DNA of 46,259 bases, taken from Fibrobacter sp. GTDB taxonomy: Bacteria; Fibrobacterota; Fibrobacteria; Fibrobacterales; Fibrobacteraceae. Below, one piece after another: positions 24,171 through 32,860 of the stretch. The position numbers were made by a program, and so were the translations under genes. The notes under the pieces are model-generated. The model made no database searches. It was given only the letters and a program-made list of their open reading frames with translations, and was not told the DNA's origin. The first letter of the stretch is position 1. The number at the start of each line of letters is the position of its first letter. The stretch spans positions 1 through 46,259 of the forward strand of contig JAFWRL010000157.1 of the NCBI GenBank assembly GCA_017520105.1, in the 5' to 3' direction.

Positions 24171-25292
24171 ATGGAGCGAATGAAATTGTTCAAATTGGGG
24201 ATTACTTCTGTGCTAATGATGTCTGTTGCACAGGTATTCGCGGTTCCTCCCAAAACCTGGGATGCCATATTCAATGCCGAAGGCCAGGGCGAATACTCCG
24301 CTGCCAAGATTGATGGAAACATTCGCTTTGGCGAATACACCCATTACAAAAGTGTTTTGCCTGTATCGTTCCGCGTGCTTGACGACAAGTTCGATTTTTC
24401 TGTTGCCGGTAACATGACGGTTCCTGCAAAGATGGTCGAAAGCAAGGGCTTTTATGACAATTGCCGCAATACCATGGAAGCGTGGATTTCGTACTTCGAC
24501 AAGCCACGTCAATTTGGTGATGAAACCCTTATCCTAAACATTGCTGGCGTTGACTTGGCTTGCGGTAACGACTTGTTCAACGTCCATGATTTACGTATAA
24601 AGTTTACTAATCCGCAGGCCCAGAAACTTTGGGTTGCCGATTTTGAAGGCCGTCAGAAGTTCAAGCGCGAACAGCTCTCGGAATTCCGCAAGGCCGAGCA
24701 GGAACACCGCGCTGAAATCCGCGACAAGTCAACATCCTTTACGGATCCGCGTGACGGACAAGTTTATCGAATCATCAAGGTGGAAGGCCGTGAATGGTTT
24801 GCCCAGAACGTGAACTACAATGTTCCGGGGCATTCCTGGTGCTACGAAGACAAGGATTCCTATTGCGTCCGTAGCGGTCGTTTGTACGACCTGGAAGGCG
24901 CTCGCAAGGCTTGCCCCGAAGGATGGCACTTGCCGCGTGACCGCGAATGGTCCGACATGCTCAAGGGCCTTACTGGTTGCTACGATGGCGTTGACAAGTG
25001 CGGAAACTTTGCTACCAAGATGAAAGCCACGACTGGCTGGCAGGGCGGCGGCGGTACCGATGAATATGGTTTCACTATTTTCTCATCTGGTTATCGTAAG
25101 GTGCTTGGCAAATCAACAATTCGCTATGAGGATATGGGCGAATACGCTGGTTTCTGGAGCGCTCAGAATGGCCGCAATGAAACAATCTGGCTCTGGGCCA
25201 TGGGCCGCATGAGCGATCAGATGGTTCGCCAGCTCGTGCCGGCAACCGCAAAGAACAACGGCTACTCCGTCCGCTGCATCAACGGAAATTAG
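24171..25292 (+). CDS. Exported protein with Fibrobacter major paralogous domain (TIGR02145)
   Basis: A 373-residue secreted protein. The signal peptide ends near residue 25 (VAQVFA). The N-terminal half is a beta-rich domain of unknown type. The C-terminal part (about 190-373) is the Fib_succ_major domain, a C-type-lectin-like fold abundant in Fibrobacter: DPRDGQVYRIIKVEGREWFAQNVNY, GRLYDLEGARKACPEGWHLP, EWSDMLKGL, WSAQNG and the end GYSVRCINGN. Paired cysteines (SWCYEDKDSYC, KACPEG, GCYDGVDKCG) are typical. It is a good marker for the source organism. Such proteins are thought to be surface proteins; the ligand is unknown. Transcribed alone, with an AAAAGGATG site upstream and a shared terminator downstream. 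Confidence 0.88.
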   Translation: MERMKLFKLGITSVLMMSVAQVFAVPPKTWDAIFNAEGQGEYSAAKIDGNIRFGEYTHYKSVLPVSFRVLDDKFDFSVAGNMTVPAKMVESKGFYDNCRNTMEAWISYFDKPRQFGDETLILNIAGVDLACGNDLFNVHDLRIKFTNPQAQKLWVADFEGRQKFKREQLSEFRKAEQEHRAEIRDKSTSFTDPRDGQVYRIIKVEGREWFAQNVNYNVPGHSWCYEDKDSYCVRSGRLYDLEGARKACPEGWHLPRDREWSDMLKGLTGCYDGVDKCGNFATKMKATTGWQGGGGTDEYGFTIFSSGYRKVLGKSTIRYEDMGEYAGFWSAQNGRNETIWLWAMGRMSDQMVRQLVPATAKNNGYSVRCINGN

Positions 25293-25443
25293 TAGACAGT
25301 AGGAAGTAGTCGGTAGGAAGTTTTCCAAACGCAAAAAACGAGAGCTTTCAAGCTCTCGTTTTTTGTATGCATTTGTGTTTTCGATAGGCAATAAGCTGTT
25401 CTAAAACAATTAACTGTCTACCGTCTACTGCCTACTTCCTACT
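25291..25443. repeat. Inverted pair of GTAGGAAG-type repeats around a terminator
   Basis: AGTAGACAGTAGGAAGTAG units at 25291-25320 are mirrored by CTGTCTACCGTCTACTGC units at 25412-25443. The first copy begins at the last base of the preceding stop codon, and the second ends shortly before the argS stop. The same family occurs at 18285-18310. Confidence 0.65.
25333..25364. terminator. Bidirectional terminator between convergent genes
   Basis: A perfect stem AAAAAACGAGAGCTT (25333-25347) pairs with AAGCTCTCGTTTTTT (25350-25364), giving a T tract in both directions. It separates the plus-strand TIGR02145 gene from argS on the minus strand. Confidence 0.88.
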
Positions 25444-25461
25444 GCAGCGCCTTTGGCGCTG

Positions 25462-27174
25462 CTACATCTGGCGGATGGGGAACAGTCCGAGCAAGTCGAG
25501 AACGTTCTCGAGCACAATCTGCGTGGATTGCACAAGGAAGAGCCTAGACTTTTCTTCGGCAGATCCGAGCACGCGGTCTTCGTGGATGAACTTGTGTGCG
25601 GCTTCGGCAATTTCGAGTGCGTATTGCGCGAGCACGCTAGGTTCATCGTCCTTGACGGCACCAAGAATCTTTTCGCCCTTCTTCGCTAGCAAGTTGATGA
25701 GGTTGTATGCGGCATCATCGGTGAGTTGAGAGTAATCAACGTCAGCAACGTTCACGGTATAGCCTGCCTTGCGCATGATGCTACAGAGGCGGACGTGGGC
25801 GTTCTGCACATACGGACCCGTATCGCCTTCGAAGCTCATCACGGCATCCCAGTCAAAGCGTACATCTTTCAGGCGGCTGTTCTTCAAGTCGTTGAAGGTT
25901 AGGGCGCTGATGCCTATCTGGCGTGCGATGAGTTCCTTGTTTTCGAGTCCCGGATTCTTTTCGTCGATGAATTCGAGAATCTTCTTCTGGGCGGCTTCAA
26001 TCACGTCGCGCAAGAGGCTTGCGGTACCAGTACGGGTCTTGCCCTTTTCCCACTTGCCATCGACCATCTGTAAAATCACGCCGAACGGAATGTGGTACAT
26101 GTCCTTGTACCATTCGCGCCCCATCTTCTTGAGCACATGGAAAACTTGCTTGAAGTGGAGGGCTTGCCCTAAATCGACCACGTAAAGGCACTTGTCAAAA
26201 TTGTATTCCTTCTTGCGGTAGATGGCTGCGGCAAGGTCGCGTGTTGCGTACAACGTTGAACCGTCGCTCTTGCGGATAAGGCACGGATTCAAATCGAATT
26301 CATCGAGCAGCACCACGTCGCGTTCTTGGCTTCGAACCATCAAGTTCTTTTCGCGGAGTTCGTCGAGTACTGCCGGAATCTTGTCTTCGAAGAATGATTC
26401 GCCGGTGTAGTGGTCAAAGCCTACTCCCATCATGTCGTAAATTCGCATGAGTTCTTTGAGCGTTGCCGCACGGAATGCAAGCCAAAGCTTGCGATAGAAA
26501 GCATCGCCTTGTTCAAGCTTTGTGAATGCGGCGCGAGCTTCGTCTTCGAGACCGGGTTCTTCTTTAGAAACCTTGGAAAAACTTGCGTAAAGGATATTGA
26601 GTTCCTTCACGGTGAGTGCATCAAGAGTGGCATCGTCGGTCGGTAGCTTTTCACGGAGATACATCACGATGAGCTTTCCGAAGGCGGTGCCCCAGTCGCC
26701 GAGGTGGTTTATGCGTTCGACTTTGTAACCGGCAGCCTTGTAGATGCGGGAAAGCGAGTTTCCAATCATTGTGGAACGCAGGTGGTGGAAGGCGAGTTCC
26801 TTGCCGATGTTCGGGGAGCTGTAGTCGATGCAGACAACTTTCCCGTTCGGGGCGGCGTGACCGTATTCCAATCCCTTGGCTGCGATTTCGTCCAACGTTT
26901 TCTTGGCGAGGTAGTTGCGGTCGATGAAAAAGTTCAAGTAACCGTTGACCGCTTCGACCTTCGAAAGACCTGCAGGGAGTTTCACCTGAGCGGCGAGGTC
27001 TTCGGCAATAAGCTTTGGCGCCTTGCGGAGTGTCTTTGCAAGCGAAAAACACGGGATGGTGAAGTTTCCGTGGCTTGTATCAGGCGGCACGGAAATAAGT
27101 TTCAATGCGGCATCTTCGGCAAAAGCTCCGGTTGCGGCGAGTGCCTTTGCGATTTCTGCATTAAATGAGTTCAT
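25462..27174 (-). CDS. argS: Arginyl-tRNA synthetase
   Basis: A 570-residue class I synthetase that charges tRNA-Arg. It has the N-terminal Add-1 type domain (GNFTIPCFSLAKTLRKAP), the HIGH-region motif SSPNIGKELAFHHLRST (FHH in place of the usual HVGH), NHLGDWGTAFG, the MSK-equivalent region MVDGKWEKGKTRTG, and the C-terminal DALR anticodon domain with DTGPYVQNAHVRLCSI and the end LGLFPIRQM. The ATG at 27174 follows GGAGA and overlaps the 3' end of rsfS by 14 bases, so it is the last gene of an overlapping operon. Confidence 0.96.
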   Translation of the reverse strand: MNSFNAEIAKALAATGAFAEDAALKLISVPPDTSHGNFTIPCFSLAKTLRKAPKLIAEDLAAQVKLPAGLSKVEAVNGYLNFFIDRNYLAKKTLDEIAAKGLEYGHAAPNGKVVCIDYSSPNIGKELAFHHLRSTMIGNSLSRIYKAAGYKVERINHLGDWGTAFGKLIVMYLREKLPTDDATLDALTVKELNILYASFSKVSKEEPGLEDEARAAFTKLEQGDAFYRKLWLAFRAATLKELMRIYDMMGVGFDHYTGESFFEDKIPAVLDELREKNLMVRSQERDVVLLDEFDLNPCLIRKSDGSTLYATRDLAAAIYRKKEYNFDKCLYVVDLGQALHFKQVFHVLKKMGREWYKDMYHIPFGVILQMVDGKWEKGKTRTGTASLLRDVIEAAQKKILEFIDEKNPGLENKELIARQIGISALTFNDLKNSRLKDVRFDWDAVMSFEGDTGPYVQNAHVRLCSIMRKAGYTVNVADVDYSQLTDDAAYNLINLLAKKGEKILGAVKDDEPSVLAQYALEIAEAAHKFIHEDRVLGSAEEKSRLFLVQSTQIVLENVLDLLGLFPIRQM

Positions 27175-27580
27175 TGTCGTCTCCAGACTTCTTGACGGCG
27201 TCGCCTACGAAGTCTTGTTCGTCGAGGTTCATAATCTTTCCGTCTGCGTACAAACGTTCAAAGGAAATTTCGTTTCTCTTTTCTTCTTCGAAAAGGTGAA
27301 CCATCAGGTCAAGACCTGCATCGAAGATAGCCCAACGGACTCCTTCTTTGTATTCTACGCCGACAAAGTGGAGCTTGCGGGCTTTGAACTCCTTGGTGAG
27401 TTCGTTCAGAATCGCCTGCATTTGGGCTTCGCTTTCGCAAGTGGCGATGAGGAAGTAGTCCGCTTCGTTCTTGACTCCGCGGAGGTCGATGAGCTGCACG
27501 TTCTGGGCGCGTAGCTCGAAAAGGATTCCTGCACCAAGCTTTACGGTTTCTGTCATGTCTTGGTTGTTATTTGCTGTCAT
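27161..27580 (-). CDS. rsfS: Ribosomal silencing factor RsfS (Iojap family)
   Basis: A 139-residue protein that binds L14 on the 50S subunit and blocks subunit joining when nutrients are short. Family marks: VQLIDLRGVKNEADYFLIATCES near residue 30, EYKEGVRWAIFDAGLDLMVHLFEEEKR near 80, and LERLW-like FERLYADGK. The start at 27580 follows AGGGAG; it overlaps the upstream lipoprotein gene and the downstream argS by 14 bases each. Confidence 0.93.
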   Translation of the reverse strand: MTANNNQDMTETVKLGAGILFELRAQNVQLIDLRGVKNEADYFLIATCESEAQMQAILNELTKEFKARKLHFVGVEYKEGVRWAIFDAGLDLMVHLFEEEKRNEISFERLYADGKIMNLDEQDFVGDAVKKSGDDNELI

Positions 27581-28019
27581 TTTTTTCTCCCTGATCGGGT
27601 TCTACTATTTGTTGAAAATCTCTACCGGTATGTACAACCGCATCGACTGTGGCGTTCTTGTTGAGGAGAACAAGAACGTTTTTCGTCTTTAATGTTGCGG
27701 CAAGCGCCTTCGCACCTTCCCATTCCGGATTCCTCAGCACGATGATGGTCTCGTCGTAATTTTGAAGGCGTTCGTTGTCGATGTGGACAACGTCAAATCC
27801 ATTGTCGCGCAAGAATGTCCGCATCTTGACGGCGGCTCCCTTCATGCTGCAACTGTTCAGTACTTCCACCTCGCCTTTGATGCGGCGAACCTCGCGCTTA
27901 GTGACGGGTGCCTGCTTCTCTTCTTTGCAACTCGAAAACGCTGTGGCGACAAGCAACAGCGTCAATACAGTCAAGGCTTGGTGAAGCTTTTTGCAAGCTG
28001 GATTTGACCGAACATTCAT
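27567..28019 (-). CDS. Lipoprotein with LytR_C-like domain
   Basis: A 150-residue lipoprotein from the ATG at 28019, which shares a base with the upstream stop (TGATG), so translation is coupled. The signal ends in a lipobox FSSC near residue 32. The mature part is a single LytR_C-type domain (PF13399-like): GEVEVLNSCSMKGAAVKMRTFLRDNGFDVV, then YDETIIVLRNPE and ALAATLKTKNVLV. In Gram-positives this domain follows LytR-Cps2A-Psr catalytic domains; here it stands alone on a lipid anchor before rsfS and argS. A role at the envelope is inferred. Confidence 0.75.
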   Translation of the reverse strand: MNVRSNPACKKLHQALTVLTLLLVATAFSSCKEEKQAPVTKREVRRIKGEVEVLNSCSMKGAAVKMRTFLRDNGFDVVHIDNERLQNYDETIIVLRNPEWEGAKALAATLKTKNVLVLLNKNATVDAVVHTGRDFQQIVEPDQGEKNDSK

Positions 28020-28597
28020 CACCTGCAAAAGATAGAATTTCTCCACGGGGAACAAGACCCGTAGAAATAATCATGGGGGCCGTAAGCCCTGAACGCATCC
28101 CTTTCGTTGACGTACATGACTCTGAACGTCACTTTGTCGTTGGGTTTGTATTCAAGCGCGATGTCCGGAATGAGAACGCCTACGTTTCCTTGCTTCACGT
28201 CTTCTCTCGCTATGCGGTTTCCAAAACGCAGATTTGAATATAGTGGCATCCATAGCCCAACGTTTGCGTACAAGTGCAGATTTGGTGTGAACTCGTATGC
28301 AAAATGAGCCATGAAACTTTGCTGGGCGAACGAACCGAGCGATCCTCCGATAAAGCTCACGGAGTAGGTGTAGGCTACTTTCAGGGCTGGGTCGAAGGTG
28401 TCGTGACGTAAGAGACGTTCGGGGTCAAAGTGCTCACGATTCCAAGGAATACCATCGTCTTGGATAACGTAAATCGTATCGACAACGGTGTCTTGCGCTG
28501 CGACTAGGGTTTCTGAGAGCGCTGTGGAATCCGCTTTCGCAGGCGTTTCCGCGAAAGCGAACATAGCAAGAACAAGTGTCAATAATAGGAATCGCAT
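28019..28597 (-). CDS. Exported protein, probable outer-membrane protein, hypothetical
   Basis: A 192-residue protein with a signal peptide ending near residue 16 (AMFAFA). The C-terminal two thirds alternate hydrophobic strands (VAYTYSVSFIGGSLG, FMAHFAYEFTPNLHLYANVGLWMPLY, VTFRVMYVNER) and look like a small barrel or beta-sandwich. It ends PHDYFYGSCSPWRNSIFCR with two cysteines. First gene of the overlapping group with the LytR_C lipoprotein, rsfS and argS. No family recognised. Confidence 0.6.
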   Translation of the reverse strand: MRFLLLTLVLAMFAFAETPAKADSTALSETLVAAQDTVVDTIYVIQDDGIPWNREHFDPERLLRHDTFDPALKVAYTYSVSFIGGSLGSFAQQSFMAHFAYEFTPNLHLYANVGLWMPLYSNLRFGNRIAREDVKQGNVGVLIPDIALEYKPNDKVTFRVMYVNERDAFRAYGPHDYFYGSCSPWRNSIFCR

Positions 28598-28634
28598 GGT
28601 GGAGGTTGGGTTTTAGCTCACATATACCTAATTT

Positions 28635-30155
28635 CTAGTTTTCTTTTTTTTCATCATCCTTTGAATTGTCCTTCGTGACTCCAGCGAGCTTTGCGCCGAA
28701 CATGGAGCCGAGAACCGTGCGGAGATCGATGCCGAGCGAGTCCGTGAGACCGTTCGTCACTTGCGTGAGCGTCTTGGTAATATCGCCCGTGAGTTTTGCC
28801 GTGTTGCCTTCTCCGTACATGGTGATGTTGCCGATTTTTTCCATCGGCTTTGCGATGGCGGCTGCAATTTGCGGCATCTGTTCGAAATACTTTTCGATGG
28901 TTTTGAGCTGCATTTCCTGGCGGGCGGCGTCACCATAAAGTTTCATGGCTTCGGCCTTCTTGTTGAGCGCTTCAGCTTCGGCGAGACCCTGAGCCTTGAT
29001 AGCTTCAGCTTCGGCGAGACCTTTCGCCTTTGTGGCTTCTGCTTCCGCTAAGGCTTTTGCCTTTGTTGCTTCGGCTTCGGCGAACGCTTTTTCCTTTTCG
29101 GCTTCTGCAATCTGCTTGATGGCCTTGGCGCGTTGTTCTTCCTTGTAGCGGACGGCTTCGGCGTCCTTTTGCTGCTGGAAGAGTTCTGCTTCGGAACGCT
29201 GGATTTGGGCTTGGCGGTCGGCTTCGGCTTTCTTTTCGATTTGGGCCTTAAGTTCCTTTTCGGTCACCATGACCATGCGTTCGCGGATTTCAATTTCCTT
29301 TTCCTGTTTGGCGACTTCGGCTTCGGCCTGGGCTACGTTAATTGCCTTTTGCTGGGTTTGCTTCTGGATTTCGTAGGCAGCATCGGCGACGGCCTTTTCA
29401 GTATCAGAAATCTTTTGCAGGTTCGCCTTCTTCACGGCGAGGTCGTTCTGCTTCTGGGCAATTTCGAGTTCGGCAGCCACGGCGGCGTCGTTGGCTTCTT
29501 TCTTGGCCTGCGACTGCGCTACGCTGATGTCGCGTTCGGCGTTCGCCTTGGAAATGGCGGCAGCCTTGCGGATGGCGGAAGTCTTATCGACACCGAGATT
29601 TTCAATCACGCCATTTGCGTCTTCAAAATTCTGGATGTTGAATGTCTGCACTACGATACCGAGCTTTTCCAAGTCCGGAATGGCGTTTTCGAGCACGAGT
29701 TCTGACACTTGCTTGCGGTCGCCCACGAGATCGACCAACTGCATACGTCCGACGATTTCACGCATGTTACCTTCGAGAATATCGACAATCATGGCGCGGA
29801 TATCTTCGGGCTTCTTGTTCAAGAAGTTCTGCGCCGAAGATTTGAGACGGTTTGGATTATCCGAAATCTTTGCGGTCACGACGGCATCGACCGATACGTT
29901 GATGTAGTCTTTTGTGGGAACCGGGCTGCCCGTTTTCACGTCAATCTGGATGAGTTGCAGTGAAAGGTGGTCAGCGCGTTCGAAGAACGGAATTCTGAAA
30001 CCGGCACGGCCGATGATTACCTTAGGTTCTTTACGAATACCGGAAACGATGATGGCTTCGTCCGGCGCGGCCTTGATATAAGACATCGTGAAGACGATGA
30101 TGAAAAAAAATACGGCTACAGCAATAATCGCTGGCATGATAAAGTTTTCTGGCAT
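28635..30155 (-). CDS. Flotillin-like SPFH membrane protein
   Basis: A 506-residue flotillin. One membrane helix (about 7-28) leads to an SPFH/band-7 domain (AAPDEAIIVSGIRKEPKVIIGRAGF, IQIDVKTGSPVPTKDYINVSVDAV, REIVGRMQLVDLVGDRKQ). A long coiled coil follows (about 190-410), very rich in Ala, Glu and Lys, with four near-identical blocks of the type AEAEATKAKALAEAEA near 345-390. The C-terminus (LTDSLGIDLRTVLGSMFGAKL) is the flotillin oligomerisation end. Flotillins organise membrane microdomains. The usual NfeD partner gene is not next to it; it is transcribed alone. Confidence 0.92.
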   Translation of the reverse strand: MPENFIMPAIIAVAVFFFIIVFTMSYIKAAPDEAIIVSGIRKEPKVIIGRAGFRIPFFERADHLSLQLIQIDVKTGSPVPTKDYINVSVDAVVTAKISDNPNRLKSSAQNFLNKKPEDIRAMIVDILEGNMREIVGRMQLVDLVGDRKQVSELVLENAIPDLEKLGIVVQTFNIQNFEDANGVIENLGVDKTSAIRKAAAISKANAERDISVAQSQAKKEANDAAVAAELEIAQKQNDLAVKKANLQKISDTEKAVADAAYEIQKQTQQKAINVAQAEAEVAKQEKEIEIRERMVMVTEKELKAQIEKKAEADRQAQIQRSEAELFQQQKDAEAVRYKEEQRAKAIKQIAEAEKEKAFAEAEATKAKALAEAEATKAKGLAEAEAIKAQGLAEAEALNKKAEAMKLYGDAARQEMQLKTIEKYFEQMPQIAAAIAKPMEKIGNITMYGEGNTAKLTGDITKTLTQVTNGLTDSLGIDLRTVLGSMFGAKLAGVTKDNSKDDEKKEN

Positions 30156-30328
30156 TGGTGTCCTCTATTTTTGTTTTCTTTAATATACAACATTTATAGT
30201 GTCTCAAAGTGTGCTGAAAACATTTTTTTTGAAAAAACATCATGTTCTAGAACTGTGAAAATTGGAACTTGTACTCGAGTGGTAATGGCCATAATTGGAT
30301 AACTAGGCCCAAATGCCGGGAAAACTGC

Positions 30329-30356
30329 AAAAAAAAGCCCGGTTGGCTTACCGGGA
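30329..30356 (-). terminator. Terminator of panD
   Basis: On the minus strand CCCGGTAAGCCAACCGGG forms a five-base-pair hairpin (30355-30338), followed by an uninterrupted T run. It lies 29 bases after the panD stop. From 30157 to 30328 I see no gene. Confidence 0.75.
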
Positions 30357-30384
30357 AACATAAAGTAAAGTTGAGGTGCCGTGT

Positions 30385-30741
30385 CTAGATTTTTTCGATG
30401 ATTTCGTTTTTGCCGTTGACGCGGATGACTGTAGGTTTCCACGTTTTGGCTTCTTCCGGGGACATTGTCGCATAAGTCACGATAATGACCAGGTCGCCCG
30501 GCTGTACCAAACGTGCCGCTGCGCCGTTCAGGCAGATAACGCCAGAACCGGCCTTGCCTTCGATAACGTAGGTATCAAGGCGGGAACCGTTATTGACGTC
30601 AAGAACACCGACTTTTTCGTAGGGGAGGATGTTAGCCGCATCCATCAAATCGCGCGCGATAGTAATGGAACCCTCGTAATTGAGGTTTGCGTCGGTGACT
30701 GTTGCGCGATGAATTTTGCTTTTAAGTAATTCTAGCTGCAT
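30385..30741 (-). CDS. panD: Aspartate 1-decarboxylase
   Basis: A 118-residue pyruvoyl enzyme that makes beta-alanine for pantothenate and CoA. The self-processing site is intact: YEGSITI with Gly24-Ser25, where cleavage turns Ser25 into the pyruvoyl group. [13 protein letters not shown] and [15 protein letters not shown] complete the active site. Length is normal. It lies nine bases after the upstream hypothetical gene, so the pair may share a transcript, and it ends in a clear terminator. Confidence 0.96.
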   Translation of the reverse strand: MQLELLKSKIHRATVTDANLNYEGSITIARDLMDAANILPYEKVGVLDVNNGSRLDTYVIEGKAGSGVICLNGAAARLVQPGDLVIIVTYATMSPEEAKTWKPTVIRVNGKNEIIEKI

Positions 30742-30749
30742 TGTGCTGC

Positions 30750-31505
30750 TTAGAACTTGACATTAAAGAAACTTGTAACGCCCTTATCCGGTGTAGGAAT
30801 AACGCCGAAGCTGAAGCGGTTTGCATCCGGATTGCTGTCCCATTGGGTGCTGATGAAAGCGTCTGCAAAAGACCAAAGGTGAGCGGCAGCGATTCCGAGG
30901 AATCCGTACCACCAGTAGCTCTTGCCTTGAACCTTGAGAACAATCGTGACCGCAATACTGCCGACTTCAAGGACATCCATGAACGTGGCCTTCGCTACGG
31001 CGTGCGTCTTCCACTGATAGTAAGAAGGAATCAAGAGAGAGAGGTAAGCGCTCTTCTGGTCTCCGCTGTGGTAACGGTAGGAACGGTCGATGTCGGCATC
31101 TTCCATGCCTTCTGCACGCTGGCTGAGCCAATCTTCTTCGCTCACGCCGAGTCTGTTCCACGGCTTCTGGAGATATTCTGTCGGACGGATACCGATTTCG
31201 ACGAGCTTTGTCAACTTTTCGCGAGACACGCCTTGTTCTTTAGCCTGTTGGTATTCCCACTGGGTAAGGCCCATGTCTTCGTAATTGAAACCGTCCCATT
31301 GTCCGCTTGTCGCTTTGGCTGTTCCGATACCGGCGGCTTGTGCTGCAGCTTCGTTGGCTTGCGTGGTCGCTTCGGCGTTGGCATGAGCTATGGAATCCGC
31401 TGTGGCGGCATCCTGGAAATCATCAGAGAAGAGGTCATCAGACTGAGCAAACGCTAATGAACCCGCGAATAAAACAGCAGAAAGCATTTTGAACATGTTA
31501 CTCAT
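30750..31505 (-). CDS. Exported or membrane protein, hypothetical
   Basis: A 251-residue protein with a signal peptide ([17 protein letters not shown], end near residue 20), an Ala-rich acidic segment ([23 protein letters not shown]), a helical middle with repeated Trp/Tyr motifs ([28 protein letters not shown]), and two hydrophobic segments ([43 protein letters not shown]) near 155-225. The end [20 protein letters not shown] looks like strands. The last part resembles DUF5683-type proteins of Gram-negative bacteria, a weak match. Next to panD and downstream of tRNA-Leu. Confidence 0.6.
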   Translation of the reverse strand: MSNMFKMLSAVLFAGSLAFAQSDDLFSDDFQDAATADSIAHANAEATTQANEAAAQAAGIGTAKATSGQWDGFNYEDMGLTQWEYQQAKEQGVSREKLTKLVEIGIRPTEYLQKPWNRLGVSEEDWLSQRAEGMEDADIDRSYRYHSGDQKSAYLSLLIPSYYQWKTHAVAKATFMDVLEVGSIAVTIVLKVQGKSYWWYGFLGIAAAHLWSFADAFISTQWDSNPDANRFSFGVIPTPDKGVTSFFNVKF

Positions 31506-31532
31506 TTTTTGATCTCTTTCTTAAACGTTTAG

Positions 31533-31616
31533 TGCCGGGGGAGGGAATCGAACCCTCACACTCTCGCGAGTACTGGATTTTGAGTCCAGCGCGTCTACCA
31601 ATTTCACCACCCCGGC
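31533..31616 (-). tRNA. tRNA-Leu (anticodon CAA)
   Basis: An 84-base class II tRNA. The acceptor stem is GCCGGGG paired with CCCCGGC, with discriminator A. The anticodon stem is CTGGA/TCCAG around the loop CTCAAAA, giving anticodon CAA, which reads UUG. A long variable arm TACTCGCGAGAGTG and the T arm GAGGGTTCGAATCCCTC are present. No CCA is encoded. Confidence 0.95.
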
Positions 31617-31671
31617 GGGGGAGTAACACAAATATAGCACATTTTTCTTTTTTTTTGTAGGTGTATAAAGC

Positions 31672-31693
31672 AAAAAACGCCCATTTATGGGCG
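31672..31693 (-). terminator. Terminator of the SPOR-domain gene
   Basis: On the minus strand CGCCCAT pairs with ATGGGCG over a two-base gap, followed by six T. It lies 41 bases after the stop of the SPOR-domain gene and before tRNA-Leu. Confidence 0.75.
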
Positions 31694-31733
31694 AAAAACT
31701 GTAAAAAATTTTTTTGAGTATAATTTTATTTGC

Positions 31734-32717
31734 TTACAGAGCCTGCTTTAAGGGCATGGGTCTAAACTCGACATTCAGAGGTGCGAGTTTCTTTGCTCCG
31801 TAATCTACAGCGCTTTCTTTTGTATCAAATGGACCTGTTCTCACAATGTAAAGCGTTTTTCCACTTTCGAGGGTGTTTTCTGTAATTGTGCAGGCGATGT
31901 TTCTCTTTTTGAGATTGCTGACAAGCAAATCGGCATTGGATTTGACTCCGAACGCCCCCAGTTGCAGTTGCCATGCTGATGAAGTTTCTGTGCTTTGTTC
32001 TAGAGACTTTGTCTCCACCGGTGTTGGCGCCTTGGGGGCGGTTGTCGTTGTTGCTGCCGAAGTTGCAGCTATGGGGGCTGCCGGAGCGTTTGCCGATGTG
32101 TTTGCTGCGGGGGTGGTTGATGCCGCAGGGGCATTGGCGACTTGCGGCTTTTGTTCTGCGCTTGTCGCTTTGGCTTGTTCGGTTGCGTTGGTGTTAGCTG
32201 GCTTAGCCACTTTCGGCTTGCCGAGATTGTTGCAGGCTTCGTTCAGTTCTTCGTTGCGGGTGCGTTCACGCACGGCGGAACAGACTTTTTGCAGTACGGT
32301 AACCTGGTGCGGTTGGGACGTTTCAATAGCGTGAATGAGCGATTCGGCGGCCTTGTTGTAGCGGCCGAGGTACATCTGGAATTGCGCCTTCGTCATCATA
32401 AGGTCGGCGTAAATGGGCTTTTGCGTGCTCGTTTTGTCGATAAGGCTGTCGAGGCGCTTGCCGGCCTTGCTGAAATCGGCTGCGACACCTGTTTGCGAGA
32501 GGGCGAGGATATTCCAAAGGTAGCATTCGGTACGCGCGGAATCGGCCTGCGTCGGGCAGACCTGTTCGTAGGCGGCGGCCGCTTCTTTCCATTTACCACT
32601 CACGTAAGCCTTTTGGGCGGTGGCAAGAGTCGGGGTTGCCTCTGCAAAGGATGCCGTAGTGGCAAACGCGCACAGTGCGCCTGTAATAACCAAATTTTGA
32701 ATAAAGTATTTAGCCAT
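31734..32717 (-). CDS. Exported SPOR-domain protein with TPR-like N-terminus
   Basis: A 327-residue exported protein. The signal peptide ends near residue 25 (TTASFA). Residues 30-165 form TPR-like helices (AQKAYVSGKWKEAAAAYEQV, KAQFQMYLGRYNKAAESLIHAI) with four cysteines. A linker of about 80 residues is rich in Ala, Pro and Thr. The C-terminal SPOR domain (about 245-327) reads WQLQLGAFGVKSNADLLVSNLKKRNI, LYIVRTGPFDTKESAVDYGAKKL. SPOR domains bind glycan strands stripped of peptides at division sites, so a periplasmic role at septa or cell wall is likely. Confidence 0.85.
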   Translation of the reverse strand: MAKYFIQNLVITGALCAFATTASFAEATPTLATAQKAYVSGKWKEAAAAYEQVCPTQADSARTECYLWNILALSQTGVAADFSKAGKRLDSLIDKTSTQKPIYADLMMTKAQFQMYLGRYNKAAESLIHAIETSQPHQVTVLQKVCSAVRERTRNEELNEACNNLGKPKVAKPANTNATEQAKATSAEQKPQVANAPAASTTPAANTSANAPAAPIAATSAATTTTAPKAPTPVETKSLEQSTETSSAWQLQLGAFGVKSNADLLVSNLKKRNIACTITENTLESGKTLYIVRTGPFDTKESAVDYGAKKLAPLNVEFRPMPLKQAL

Positions 32718-32860
32718 ATTGCCCTCTAATTACCCTCTAGTGCAATAATACAAAATTTTTTACAATACGACTGGGGGAAGACGTGTAAGTCGTTGAATTT
32801 TCGTAAGTTACGTAAATAGACCTGGGGGCGGGGTTGGCGCTTTTTCTATACGAAAGTGTT

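Noticed and set aside
31400..31640. Further tRNA genes beside tRNA-Leu
   Set aside because: No second cloverleaf or T-arm consensus was found in this gap or in the other intergenic gaps examined by eye.
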